Assembly: GCF_012999535.1 (NCBI RefSeq)
Contig: NZ_JABBWV010000018.1
Span: 1-64,000, forward strand
DNA length: 64,000 bases
Source of the DNA: Microbispora sp. H11081
GTDB taxonomy: Bacteria; Actinomycetota; Actinomycetes; Streptosporangiales; Streptosporangiaceae
Direction of reading: 5' to 3'
The notes beneath the pieces were generated by a model. The model saw only the letters and a program-made list of their open reading frames with translations. It did no database searches and was not told where the DNA came from. The translations under genes and the position numbers were made by a program. Positions 7,527 through 16,320 of this stretch are shown here, piece after piece; position 1 is the first letter of the stretch; every line of letters starts with the position of its first letter.

Positions 7527-7946
7527 CGTGCCGTCTCCTCACGTTCAGGCGAACTGCTGGGTCCACGTTAGAGGCATTCGCGGCGGCCGTCTTGGACGAA
7601 AACGACAACGGACACGACGGCGGGTCCAGAACGCGCACCTGTTTCGGAGTGCCGGCCTTCTGTGGCTGGGGCCCGCCCAACGGGGCAGGCGGCTCTGAAG
7701 CCGGAGGGAATGCCGGCTTTGCCGAGCCGCCCCATTGGCTGTCGCAGCGGTCTGCCGCGTATTGCCCGAATGGCGAAATGTCGCCGTATCGCCGGGAAAC
7801 GTTGATCTATTTCACGGGACGTTAAGCGCGGGAACTCCTATCCTGGGGGGCTCACCCCCACTCGCGCCACCGCGCGTGCTCCCGGCTCGAACCCCAACTC
7901 TTAAGAGCCGCTTGCCCGCCCACGGCGCACTCGTCAGGAGCCGACG
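7527..7946. other. 420-bp intergenic region with possible promoter modules
   Basis: No convincing gene is present. The segment 7757-7826 is poorer in GC and contains GTTGATCTATT (7804-7814) and TCGCCGTATC (7781-7790), both of which recur in the intergenic region near 45.3-45.4 kb. GGAAC at about 7830-7834 resembles an ECF-type -35 element. The region should carry the promoter of the gene at 7947, whose ATG is preceded by CAGGAG. Confidence 0.45.
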
Positions 7947-9215
7947 ATGGACAACGAGATTCAGCTGATCAGTGACGGCGAAGGACTGGCGGTCATCGGG
8001 CATCCGACGGCTGTCGAACGTTTTTTGGTCTCCGAAGGGCTGCCGTCGAAGGATCTCGGTCTGCGGCGGCTTCGATTCGTTCTCAAGGCCGGGGGCGGGG
8101 TCGCACGGGCGGGTTCCGAGATCGCCGCCGACTCGGGTCGCTGGGTGAAGCTGACCAAGGAGTCCGCGCAGCTCGTCGAGAAGTACGGGTTGCGGGAAAG
8201 TTCGAAGTCGGGTCTCAAATCCGGTGTGCTGAAGGGAAAGAACGGCCAGATCAAGGGGTTCGTCGAATTCGCGAAGTCGCCTGGATCGATCGCGACCAAC
8301 CCGGCGATTCTGGCCGGCGCCGCGGGCATCATGGCGCAGCTCGCGATGCAGCAGACCATGAAGGAAATCACCGACTATCTCGCCGCGATCGACGAGAAGG
8401 TCGACGACGTGCTCCGCGCCCAGAAGGACGCCGTGCTGGCGGACATGATCGGAGTGGACCTCGTGATCGAGGAGGCGATGCTCATCCGGGAGCGGGTGGG
8501 CCGGGTCTCCGATGTCACGTGGTCGAAGGTGCAGGCCACGTCGATGACGATCGCGCGAACCCAGGCGTACGCGTTGCGGCAGCTCGACGCGCTTGCCGAG
8601 AAGGCGGAGCGCGAGACGAGGATCGGTGATCTGGCCAAGATCTCCAGGGAGGCCGAGCTCAGGATCCAGGAATGGCTCGCGGTTCTCGCTCGCTGCTTCC
8701 AGCTTCAGGACGCGCTCGCCGTGCTCGAACTCGACCGGGTGCTGGACGAGTCTCCGGAGGAACTGGACCGGCATCGCCTCGCGCTTCGGGCCGCACGGCA
8801 GAACCGGCTGGAGCTCATCTCACGGAGCACCGAACGTCTGATGGCCCGCATGGAGGCGGCCGCCGTCCTGGCCAACACGAAGGTGCTGCTGCATCCGACC
8901 ACGTCGCGGGCCGTGGTGCAGTCGAGCGACCAGGTCGCCGTCGCCGTCGTCGGCTTCCAGGGGCTGCTCGGGATCGAGCGCGATCGGCTGTCGCTGGAGG
9001 CGAGGCGATGGGTGGACGCCGCCGTGGAGGTACGGGACAAGGTGCTCGAAACAGGAGCAGAGGGCGTCGACGCCGCCATCCACCTCGGCAACGAGACCCT
9101 CGACCGGGCCAGATCGGTGACGGGCAAGCTCTCCAGCGGGCTCCCCAGCGGGCTCGCCGACCTGGCGTTCCGCCGGCGGGGCGACGACAAGGAACGCGAC
9201 AGGCCGGCCGAGTGA
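7947..9215 (+). CDS. Uncharacterised coiled-coil protein with a hydrophobic segment
   Basis: The family is not recognised. The 422-residue protein has an N-terminal globular part (residues 1-70, LISDGEGLAVIGHPTAVERF), a Lys/Gly-rich stretch around 85-105, one hydrophobic segment near 113-135 (ATNPAILAGAAGIMAQLAMQ) and then about 250 mostly helical residues with heptad-like spacing. The tail is charged (RRRGDDKERDRPAE). CAGGAG precedes the ATG. The layout, a small domain, a membrane-inserting helix and a long coiled coil, resembles membrane-associated or toxin-like helical proteins, but no function follows. It is monocistronic: hairpins and a new promoter separate it from the next gene. Confidence 0.75.
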   Translation: MDNEIQLISDGEGLAVIGHPTAVERFLVSEGLPSKDLGLRRLRFVLKAGGGVARAGSEIAADSGRWVKLTKESAQLVEKYGLRESSKSGLKSGVLKGKNGQIKGFVEFAKSPGSIATNPAILAGAAGIMAQLAMQQTMKEITDYLAAIDEKVDDVLRAQKDAVLADMIGVDLVIEEAMLIRERVGRVSDVTWSKVQATSMTIARTQAYALRQLDALAEKAERETRIGDLAKISREAELRIQEWLAVLARCFQLQDALAVLELDRVLDESPEELDRHRLALRAARQNRLELISRSTERLMARMEAAAVLANTKVLLHPTTSRAVVQSSDQVAVAVVGFQGLLGIERDRLSLEARRWVDAAVEVRDKVLETGAEGVDAAIHLGNETLDRARSVTGKLSSGLPSGLADLAFRRRGDDKERDRPAE

Positions 9216-9253
9216 CCACCCGCTCGGCGGGGCCGCCGACATTCGGCATTCTC

Positions 9254-9283
9254 TTGACGATCGTCAAAACAGTGCCATAGCTT
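9254..9283 (+). promoter_or_regulatory. Promoter with palindromic operator over the -35 box
   Basis: The -35 TTGACG (9254-9259) and -10 TAGCTT (9278-9283) are 18 bp apart, upstream of the secreted hydrolase gene. The -35 lies inside a perfect 14-bp palindrome TTGACGATCGTCAA (9254-9267), a position where a TetR- or MarR-type dimer would block polymerase. The regulator is not identifiable. Confidence 0.65.
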
Positions 9284-9337
9284 CGTGGGGTTCCGCGTTC
9301 ACAGGACCAGCCCCCTCCCGGGAACGGAGCGCTTTTC

Positions 9338-10783
9338 GTGCCTCGACGCCGCCTCCTTCGCATTCCGACCGCCGTCGTCGGCTCTCTCGCCCTCGCCGCG
9401 GTCACCCTGACCGGAACCGCCGGGGCCGCGACGGACACCCGGGCCGCGACCGGCGTCACCGCCGCGGCCACCATCCCCTCGCACCTGTCCGGCACCCTCG
9501 CCGACGGCGCCACCTGGATCGCCGACGTGCCCGCCAACTGGAACGGCACGCTCCTGCTGTACAGCCACGGCTATGGTCCGCTCGTCGCGCAGAACGCGCC
9601 TTCCGACGAGGCCCGTACGGCCCTGCTCGCGGCGGGCTACGCGCTCGCCGGTTCCTCGTTCGACCCGCAGGGCTCGTGGTGGGCGCTGGAGAGCGCCGCA
9701 CGCGACCAGTTCGCCACCCTCGACGCCTTCAGCAGTGCGGTTCGCCGGCCGTCCCGCACCCTGTCGGTCGGGCTGTCCATGGGCGGCCTGGTCAACGCCC
9801 AGATCGCCCGCGACGGAGCCGGCCGCGTCGACGGGGCGCTCGGGCTGTGCAGCCTCGTCGCGGGTGGCGTCGACCTGGACGACTACCAGTACGACGCCGA
9901 GTACACGATCGCCTCGCTGCTGTTGCCCGGCCAGGATGTGAAGCTCACCGGGTTCGCCGACGAAGCGGACGCGGGCGCCACGGCGCAGCGGCTGACCGAC
10001 GCGGTGATCGCCGCGCAGGCCACCCCGCAGGGACGGGCCAGGATCGCGCTCGCCGCCGCCTACCTCAACCAGACCGACTGGGCTCCCGGCCAGAGTCAGC
10101 CGGCGCCCCACGATTACGAGGGGCAGGAGGCCCAGCAGTACGCCTGGCTCGCCCAGGGGGTGCTCGGGTTCATCGAGCATGGCCGCTGGTCCATCGAGCG
10201 GTCCGCAGGGGGCAACACCTCCTGGAACGCCGGGCTCGACTACGCGGCGCTGCTGCGCGACTCCAAGCACGCCGCCCAGGTGCGGGCCCTGTATCGCAAG
10301 GCCGGACTCGACCTGCGCGCCGACCTGGACACGCTGACCCGCGGCGCCACCCTGCAGGCCGACCCGGAGGCGCGGCGCAGGCTGGAGGCGTCCTCCACCG
10401 CCGGTCAGGGCCTCGCGGTGCCGCTGCTCAACCTGCACACGATCGCCGACGAACTCGTCCCGGTGGAGCAGGAGGCGAAGTTCGCAGAACGGATCAGGGC
10501 GGCCGGTGACGAGCGGCTGCTCCGGCAGGCGTACGTCGCCCGCCAGGGTCACTGCAACTTCACCACGGCGGAGATCGTCGCGGGCGTGCGGGCGATCGAC
10601 AAGCGGGTCACGACCGGCCACTGGGGCGACGTCGCAGAGCCCGCGGCCCTGCAGCGCTCCGCTCTGTCGCTGAACCTCGGCGGGGCCGCCTTCGTCCGCT
10701 ACCGGCCCGACCGTCTCGTCGTCGGCCGGCAGTCCTCCCCGCACGGTCCGAAGACCCCGCCGGGTCCGGCCGGACCCAGGTGA
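9338..10783 (+). CDS. Secreted alpha/beta-hydrolase
   Basis: A twin-basic signal peptide (MPRRRLLRIP then a hydrophobic core ending TAGAA) precedes a 450-residue alpha/beta-hydrolase. The nucleophile elbow is GLSMGG, the acid is probably the Asp in HTIADELVP, and the catalytic His is in RQGHCNF. A lid-like insertion lies between about residues 190 and 330. The substrate is unknown; an extracellular esterase or peptidase-like hydrolase is most likely. It starts with GTG at 9338. The proline-rich C-terminus (SPHGPKTPPGPAGPR) is unusual. Two hairpins follow the stop codon, and a palindrome-containing promoter precedes it, so it appears to be a regulated single gene. Confidence 0.8.
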   Translation: MPRRRLLRIPTAVVGSLALAAVTLTGTAGAATDTRAATGVTAAATIPSHLSGTLADGATWIADVPANWNGTLLLYSHGYGPLVAQNAPSDEARTALLAAGYALAGSSFDPQGSWWALESAARDQFATLDAFSSAVRRPSRTLSVGLSMGGLVNAQIARDGAGRVDGALGLCSLVAGGVDLDDYQYDAEYTIASLLLPGQDVKLTGFADEADAGATAQRLTDAVIAAQATPQGRARIALAAAYLNQTDWAPGQSQPAPHDYEGQEAQQYAWLAQGVLGFIEHGRWSIERSAGGNTSWNAGLDYAALLRDSKHAAQVRALYRKAGLDLRADLDTLTRGATLQADPEARRRLEASSTAGQGLAVPLLNLHTIADELVPVEQEAKFAERIRAAGDERLLRQAYVARQGHCNFTTAEIVAGVRAIDKRVTTGHWGDVAEPAALQRSALSLNLGGAAFVRYRPDRLVVGRQSSPHGPKTPPGPAGPR

Positions 10784-10787
10784 TCCC

Positions 10788-10846
10788 CTTCCCCGCGCCT
10801 ATCCGGGGGGCGCGGGGAAGCGGAGGGTCTCCCGCGCGGGGGACCC
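10788..10846 (+). terminator. Tandem hairpins downstream of the hydrolase gene
   Basis: A 12-bp stem CTTCCCCGCGCC/GGCGCGGGGAAG (10788-10799 with 10809-10820) is followed by a 9-bp stem GGGTCTCCC/GGGGGACCC (10825-10833 with 10838-10846). Neither has a clear T-tract, as is common for high-GC terminators. Confidence 0.6.
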
Positions 10847-10926
10847 TGTGCCCGGCCCGGACGCGTCGGCTGCCGGGGGAGATCCGCACCGGCTCGCGGG
10901 AGATCCTTGCCGTGTAAGGATGACTC

Positions 10927-11610
10927 ATGAGCAAGATGACCGGACAGCAGATCGCGGACGAAGGGCTGGACGGGTGGGCCTACCTGCTCGGTGGCCTGCA
11001 GACCCGCATCCACACGAAGAACTTCGCGACAGGGCTCTCTGTCGTCAACGCCATCGGCGCGGCGGCCGAGGAGATGGACCACCATCCCGACCTCGACCTG
11101 CGTTACACCCATGTGGACGTCCGGTTGACCAGCCACGACGCGCACGCGGTCACAGAACGCGACATCCGGTTGGCCCGCGTCGTCTCCTCCATCGCGGCCG
11201 ACGCCGGAGTGCGGTTGGAGGCGTCGAGCGTGTCCCGGCTCGAACTCGCCCTCGACACCCCGGCCAGAGAGTCGGTCATGCCGTTCTGGGCCGCGGTGCT
11301 GGCGATGGATCCGTCCGGCCCTGACGCCGGAGACGAGATCCGCGACTCGGCCGGCGTCCTGCCGACCGTGTGGTTCCAGACGTCAGGCGGCGAGGAGCCC
11401 CGCCAGCGCTGGCATCTCGACGTGTGGGTGGACCCCGCGCAGGTCCGGTCCCGGATCGACGCGGCGCTCGCCGGCGGCGGCACGCTGGTCAGCGACGAGG
11501 AGGCGCCGAGTTTCTGGGTGCTCGCCGACGCCGAGGGCAACCGGGTCTGCCTGTGCACGTGGCAGACCCCCGGTCGAACGACCACTGAACGACCACTGAA
11601 CGACCACTGA
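10927..11610 (+). CDS. Pterin carbinolamine dehydratase-like / VOC (glyoxalase-fold) fusion protein
   Basis: Residues 1-95 match 4a-hydroxytetrahydrobiopterin dehydratase: EEMDHHPDLDLRYTHVDVRLTSHD holds the HHP and later His residues of the active site. Residues about 105-220 form a glyoxalase/bleomycin-resistance (VOC) domain (LELALDTPARESVMPFWAAVLAM ... FWVLADAEGNRVCLCTW). This two-domain fusion is widespread in actinomycetes, but its reaction is not settled. The last 12 codons lie in an 11-bp tandem repeat, which shifts frame at each copy, so the tail sequence depends on repeat number. There is no ideal ribosome binding site; AAGGA lies close to the ATG. Confidence 0.82.
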   Translation: MSKMTGQQIADEGLDGWAYLLGGLQTRIHTKNFATGLSVVNAIGAAAEEMDHHPDLDLRYTHVDVRLTSHDAHAVTERDIRLARVVSSIAADAGVRLEASSVSRLELALDTPARESVMPFWAAVLAMDPSGPDAGDEIRDSAGVLPTVWFQTSGGEEPRQRWHLDVWVDPAQVRSRIDAALAGGGTLVSDEEAPSFWVLADAEGNRVCLCTWQTPGRTTTERPLNDH

Positions 11611-11641
11611 ACGACCACTGAACGACCACTGAACGACCGCT
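11576..11641. repeat. 11-bp tandem repeat GAACGACCACT, five exact copies plus one variant
   Basis: Exact units lie at 11576-11586, 11587-11597, 11598-11608, 11609-11619 and 11620-11630, then a variant GAACGACCGCT at 11631-11641. The array begins inside the 3' end of the dehydratase/VOC gene and runs past its stop codon (11608-11610). Because 11 is not a multiple of 3, gain or loss of units changes the reading frame of the tail. Confidence 0.95.
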
Positions 11642-11776
11642 GGCCGGTCGTCGCGGCGCTGTCGCCCGTGAACGGCGGACGCCCCGGGCGGCCACGCCGC
11701 GGGGCGCCCTGAAACCCTCGGACCCGGTCGAGACCCGCCGCAGAACCGAATCCGGTGATCCGCCATCTAACGGACC

Positions 11777-14700
11777 ATGACAGCAGACGCGCTGCGCCCG
11801 GGGGATCCGGCGAGGCTGGGTCGCTACCGGCTGGCCGGCAGGCTCGGCGCGGGCGGCCAGGGCGTCGTCTACGAGGGCTACGACGAGGTGGCCAACCGCG
11901 TGGCGGTCAAGGTCCTGCACGCCTACCTGCCCGGCGACTCTCTCCTGCGCCGCCGCTTCACCCGGGAGGTCGCCGCGGCGCGGCAGGTGGCGTCGTTCTG
12001 CACGGCCCGCATCCTGGACCACGACCTCGAAGGCGAGCGCCCCTACATCGTCACCGAGTTCGTCCCCGGTCCTAGCCTGCGGGCGGCGGTGCGGGAGGAG
12101 GCCCCGCTCTCGGGCGACTCGTTGCACCGGCTGGCGGTGGGCATCGCCACCGCGCTGGCCGCCATCCACCAGGCGGGGGTGGTTCATCGTGATCTCAAGC
12201 CGGAGAACGTCCTGCTGGGGCCCGGCGGGCCACGAGTCATCGACTTCGGCATCGCCAGGGCCGCGGGCCTGTCGTTGACCTCGCTGGGGGAGCTGGCCGG
12301 CACCCCGATGTACATGGCGCCGGAGCTGTTCTCCGGAGGACGCGCGGAGCCGGCGGCCGACGTGTTCGCCTGGGGCGCGGTGGTCCTGTTCGCCGCGACG
12401 GGACGCGACGTGTTCCTCGCCCCGACGACGTTCGCGGTCATCAACCGGCTGCTCAACCACGACCCCGACGTCGACGTCCTGCCCGGGAGGCTGCGGGAAC
12501 TGGTGCGCGCCGCGCTGGCGAAGGACCCGTCCGCGCGTCCGTCCGCGCAGGCTCTGCTGCTGGCCCTGCTCGCCGGAAGCGGCGACGAGGCCGGTGACGA
12601 AGTCGGCGGCTGTGGTGAAGGCGGCGGTGGTGAAGCGGACGGCGGTGGACGCGCGGCGCTGGCCGAGGGCGCCCAGGCCGCCGCCGTCGTGCGGCCACCG
12701 GGTGGGCTGGCCGACGAGCCGACGCTCGGCGCGGTGGCCGAGCAGTGCTACGCCGGGCTGTCGCCGTCCGAGCGCCAGGTGGCACGCGACCTGCTGCTGC
12801 GCCTGGTGGACGTCCGTGACCGCGACGAGGCGCCGCGCGTCGCCGCCCTGGACGAACTGGTCGAGGTGCGGCACGCCGAGCGGGTGCTCGCGGCACTCGA
12901 AGAGGCCATGGTGGTCCGCCGCGAGGGGGACACGGTCGTCATCGGGAACGCCGCCCTGCTGTACGCCTGGCCCAGGCTGCACGCATGGGTGACCGGCGAC
13001 CGCGAGGCGCTCGGCCGTCATCGCGAGCTGGGCGAGGCCGCCCGGCGGTGGGCGCGGAACGGCCGGCGTACGGAAGACCTCCTTCGCGGCACCGCGCTGC
13101 GCCAGGCGCTGGAGTGGACGGCCACCACGCGTCTGACGCTGAACACCACCGAGCGGACGTTCGTCGAGGTGAGCAGGGCCGCGTCGGTGCGGCAGACCAG
13201 GCGGCGCCATTTGGTCACCACCGGCCTGACGGTGCTGCTCGTCGCCTCGCTCACCGCCGGCGGCCTGGCCTGGCAGCAGTCGGTCAGGAGCGACGAGACC
13301 GGCAGGAGCCTGGCCGACGAGCGGGCAAGAGCCACGGCCCGGCGGGTGGCCCTGCAGGCGGACGCGCTGCGCGGGACGGACCCGGCGAAGGCGATGCTGC
13401 TCAGCGTGGCCGCCTACCGCGTCGCGCCGGTCCCCGAGGCCGGATCCGCCGTGCTGAGCTCGCTCGCCCAGCAGGAGCAGTCGGTCTTCGTGGATCCCGC
13501 CCCGGCCAACGAGGGTCGGGCGCTGAGCCCCGACGGCCGGACGCTGGTCAGCGTCGGCGCCGGCCGGGTGACCGCCTACGACGTGGTGACCGGACGGCCC
13601 GTCAGGACCTTCGGCGGGATCGGCGAGGCGCCCGTCACCGCCGCGATCGGCCCGGACGGTGACACGCTGGCACTCGCGCGAGGCAAGACGATGGAGCTGT
13701 GGAGCCTGCGGACCGGCGAGCGGCTGGGCGTCGGCCGGTGGGGGCCGGAGGAGATGAGGGGTGACAACGGCCGCCCTGACAGCGTGGAGTTCAGCCCCGG
13801 CGGGGGCTACATCGTCGTACGGGACAATCTCGGCGGGCCGTACACGGCGCTGTGGAACGTGGCTCGGCGGGCGCTGGAGAACCAGGGCGGGCCGGGCGAC
13901 GCGCGGCTCGGGCCTGGCGACCGCCTCGGGGTCGTCAACGGTGTGCTGCGGAGGTTTCCCGGCGGGGGAACACCGGCGGGCAAGAGGCTTCCCCGCGACC
14001 TGCAGGGGCCGGTCCACGCCTTCAGCCCCGACGGCGAACTCGCCGTCGTGCAGGACACCGCAACCAGGCTGTGGAACCTGTCCACCGGCACGTGGGACCC
14101 GCGGGTGCTCCCCGGGCTCTCCTCTGACGCGGTCTTCAGCCCCGACGGCCGTTTTCTGATCACCTTCGTGAACGAGGCGGGCGGACGCCTCACGCTGTGG
14201 CGGCTGGAGGACGCGGCCCCGATCCTCCGGCTCACCGTCGCCTCCAGGATCATCGGATCCCCGCGGCTCGACTCCGCGGGCCGCACGCTGAGAATCCTGG
14301 ACGACGCGGGCCGGGTGACCACCTACGACGTCAGCCGGCTGACCGGACCCCGGCGCGTCCTGCCTCCCGATGCTCTGCACCCGAGGTTCACCGCCTCGGG
14401 AGACGCGCTGTTCGCCCTGACGGGCGACACCGTGCGCGGATGGTCGGTGCCCGGCTTCACGGAGAGCGGGCGGCTCGGCGAACGCTTCGCACTCCGTGGA
14501 CGGGACAGGGAGGCACTGATCATGCGGGTCAGCCCCGACGGGCGGACCGTGGTCACCCTCTCCCCGTCCGACCTCAAGGGCCCCGCAATCTGGGACGCGG
14601 AGTCCGGGCGAAAGCTGGGCGAGGTGCCCTTCACCCCGGAGCCCGAAAGGGCGGACATGCAGATCAGCCCGGACGGACGCCTGCTCGCCATCAGTCACGC

Positions 14701-15391
14701 ACTGCCCAGCGACTACTACGGCCAGGGCAGCGTCGTCATCGCCGACCTCGCGCGGCGTCGGCAGGTGATGCGGTTCGGCTCCGTCGCGGGAGGCCGGCTG
14801 TCCTTCAGTGCCGACAGCAGGTTCCTCGTGACCGCCGACCCGGGAGGCGCCGACGTCATCGACCTCGTCGCCCGCAGGGTCCTTCCCCCTGACGAAGGCC
14901 CAGGGACGCTGGCCGAGAGATGGATGACGCTCGCGCCGAAGGGCTCGCTGGGCGCCTCACCGTACGGCAGCAGAGCGGTGGTCCTGTGGGACACCCGCAC
15001 CTGGCGTACGACGGGCCGGGTGTTCCGGGTGCCGGGAGACGTGGAGGGGGCCGAATTCTCCCCCGACGGGCGGATCCTGGCCGTCGCACACGACACCAGG
15101 GTGACGCTGTTCGACGTAACCGCGGGCCGCCAACTCGGCTCCGGCTGGACGGTGACCACCGGCGCGTTCGATCCGGACGCGGCGGCCGAATTCATGCCCG
15201 CTCTCGCCTTCACGGCCGACGGCTCGCTCCTCCGCGTGGTAGGACACGACGGCGCGTTCCAGGAACTGCCGGTCGACCCCGCGAAGGCCGTCCCTTCCGT
15301 GTGCGAACGGGCGGGACGCCCGCTCACACCGGAGGAGTGGCGCGAGCACGTGGGGACAGACCCGGGCTACCAGCAGGTCTGTCCCGCTTAG
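11777..15391 (+). CDS. Membrane Ser/Thr protein kinase with C-terminal WD40-like beta-propeller
   Basis: A 1204-residue Hanks-type kinase. The glycine loop (LGAGGQGVVYEG), Lys45 in VAVKVL, HRDLKPEN with Asp139, the DFG motif (IDFGIA) and APE are all present, so it should be active. After a Gly/Glu-rich linker (about 275-300) comes a region resembling the winged-helix part of nSTAND1-WD40 proteins (SERQVARDLLLRLVDVRD ... AALEEAMVV), one transmembrane helix near 480-500, a helical segment with LQADALRGTDPAKAMLLSVAAYR, and then WD40-like blades (FSPDGR repeated) to about residue 1190. The kinase is cytoplasmic and the propeller is outside. It is followed by a lipoprotein gene. Confidence 0.9.
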   Translation: MTADALRPGDPARLGRYRLAGRLGAGGQGVVYEGYDEVANRVAVKVLHAYLPGDSLLRRRFTREVAAARQVASFCTARILDHDLEGERPYIVTEFVPGPSLRAAVREEAPLSGDSLHRLAVGIATALAAIHQAGVVHRDLKPENVLLGPGGPRVIDFGIARAAGLSLTSLGELAGTPMYMAPELFSGGRAEPAADVFAWGAVVLFAATGRDVFLAPTTFAVINRLLNHDPDVDVLPGRLRELVRAALAKDPSARPSAQALLLALLAGSGDEAGDEVGGCGEGGGGEADGGGRAALAEGAQAAAVVRPPGGLADEPTLGAVAEQCYAGLSPSERQVARDLLLRLVDVRDRDEAPRVAALDELVEVRHAERVLAALEEAMVVRREGDTVVIGNAALLYAWPRLHAWVTGDREALGRHRELGEAARRWARNGRRTEDLLRGTALRQALEWTATTRLTLNTTERTFVEVSRAASVRQTRRRHLVTTGLTVLLVASLTAGGLAWQQSVRSDETGRSLADERARATARRVALQADALRGTDPAKAMLLSVAAYRVAPVPEAGSAVLSSLAQQEQSVFVDPAPANEGRALSPDGRTLVSVGAGRVTAYDVVTGRPVRTFGGIGEAPVTAAIGPDGDTLALARGKTMELWSLRTGERLGVGRWGPEEMRGDNGRPDSVEFSPGGGYIVVRDNLGGPYTALWNVARRALENQGGPGDARLGPGDRLGVVNGVLRRFPGGGTPAGKRLPRDLQGPVHAFSPDGELAVVQDTATRLWNLSTGTWDPRVLPGLSSDAVFSPDGRFLITFVNEAGGRLTLWRLEDAAPILRLTVASRIIGSPRLDSAGRTLRILDDAGRVTTYDVSRLTGPRRVLPPDALHPRFTASGDALFALTGDTVRGWSVPGFTESGRLGERFALRGRDREALIMRVSPDGRTVVTLSPSDLKGPAIWDAESGRKLGEVPFTPEPERADMQISPDGRLLAISHALPSDYYGQGSVVIADLARRRQVMRFGSVAGGRLSFSADSRFLVTADPGGADVIDLVARRVLPPDEGPGTLAERWMTLAPKGSLGASPYGSRAVVLWDTRTWRTTGRVFRVPGDVEGAEFSPDGRILAVAHDTRVTLFDVTAGRQLGSGWTVTTGAFDPDAAAEFMPALAFTADGSLLRVVGHDGAFQELPVDPAKAVPSVCERAGRPLTPEEWREHVGTDPGYQQVCPA

Positions 15392-15464
15392 GCGGGCGTG
15401 GGCACTCCCGACGCCGATCCGCGCGAGGGTGAACCAAGGCGGGCGTGCTTACGTGGTGTGGGGC

Positions 15465-16217
15465 ATGAGACTACGGATGATCCTGCTCGTGGCGGTGATG
15501 GCGTTGACCGCGGCCTGTGGAGGAGCGGAGCCGGACACGTCGGCGGCCGCGGCGGACGACGGGCCGCCGAAGCCGGTCGCCCTGTGGGGCGCCGAAGGCG
15601 GGTTCGTGACCGCGACGATGAACGTGCTGCGTCCGCCGAGGGTGGTGCTGTACGACGACGGCCTGGTGGTCGTCGACGCGAGCAGGCAGTTGACGCTCAC
15701 CGATGCCGAGGCGGGCGAGGTGGTCGCGCGGATGGAGACGGACCTGACCGGGCAGCCGCCGACGGCGGAGCCGAAGCCGGGTGCTCCCTCGGTGTCGGAC
15801 GTGCCGGACACCGTCCTCGGCGTGCGGGGGAAGGACGGGAAGATGCTGGAGGTCAGGGTCCCCGCCCTGGAACAGCTCGCGGACTTCTACCCGAAAGGGC
15901 TGGTGGACGCGAAGAAGCTGATGGAAGGCCTGGCGACCAGGGCCGCCGAGGAGGGCGCCGCTTATGTCGCCGGTCGCGTCCGGATCGTCGCCGAAGGGGC
16001 CCCGTCGGCGGAGGGCACGCCGTCGCCCTGGCCCGTGGGCGTTCCGGAGCCTCCCGGCGCGGTGGACCCGGTCTGGCAGGAGGACGTCGAGGGGGCGGCG
16101 GTGGATGCGATCACCAAGGCGGTTCCCGCCGGGCAGGAGTATGGCCGGTCGCTCTTCACGACCGGTTCTGGGACCGTCGTGGTGCTGTCCTGGCGCTACC
16201 TGCTGCCCCACGAGTAG
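15465..16217 (+). CDS. Putative lipoprotein
   Basis: The ATG at 15465 gives a short basic N-terminus, a hydrophobic core and the lipobox LTAAC, so the mature protein should be lipid-anchored outside. The 250-residue remainder (VLYDDGLVVVDASRQLTLTDAEAGEVVARM ...) is acidic with no recognised domain. An in-frame ATG 36 bases upstream would put twelve extra residues before the signal peptide and is less likely. It lies 73 bp after the propeller kinase gene on the same strand, so the two may be co-transcribed, and an external partner or substrate of the kinase propeller is conceivable. Confidence 0.75.
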   Translation: MRLRMILLVAVMALTAACGGAEPDTSAAAADDGPPKPVALWGAEGGFVTATMNVLRPPRVVLYDDGLVVVDASRQLTLTDAEAGEVVARMETDLTGQPPTAEPKPGAPSVSDVPDTVLGVRGKDGKMLEVRVPALEQLADFYPKGLVDAKKLMEGLATRAAEEGAAYVAGRVRIVAEGAPSAEGTPSPWPVGVPEPPGAVDPVWQEDVEGAAVDAITKAVPAGQEYGRSLFTTGSGTVVVLSWRYLLPHE

Positions 16218-16320
16218 TCATGGGACGTGGGTGGCGTAATGGATTAGTCACCCTACGTATATGGTCGCGTACGGTGACCTCTCGGCAGCATGGAGTCTCC
16301 CCGAGAGAACGGAGACGCAT

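Noticed and set aside
7592-7825. Small 77-residue reading frame on the plus strand.
   Set aside because: No ribosome binding site, composition unlike coding sequence, and it overlaps the GC-poor promoter region before 7947.
11576-11641. CRISPR-like array.
   Set aside because: The 11-bp units are directly adjacent with no spacers and no cas genes are in the window.
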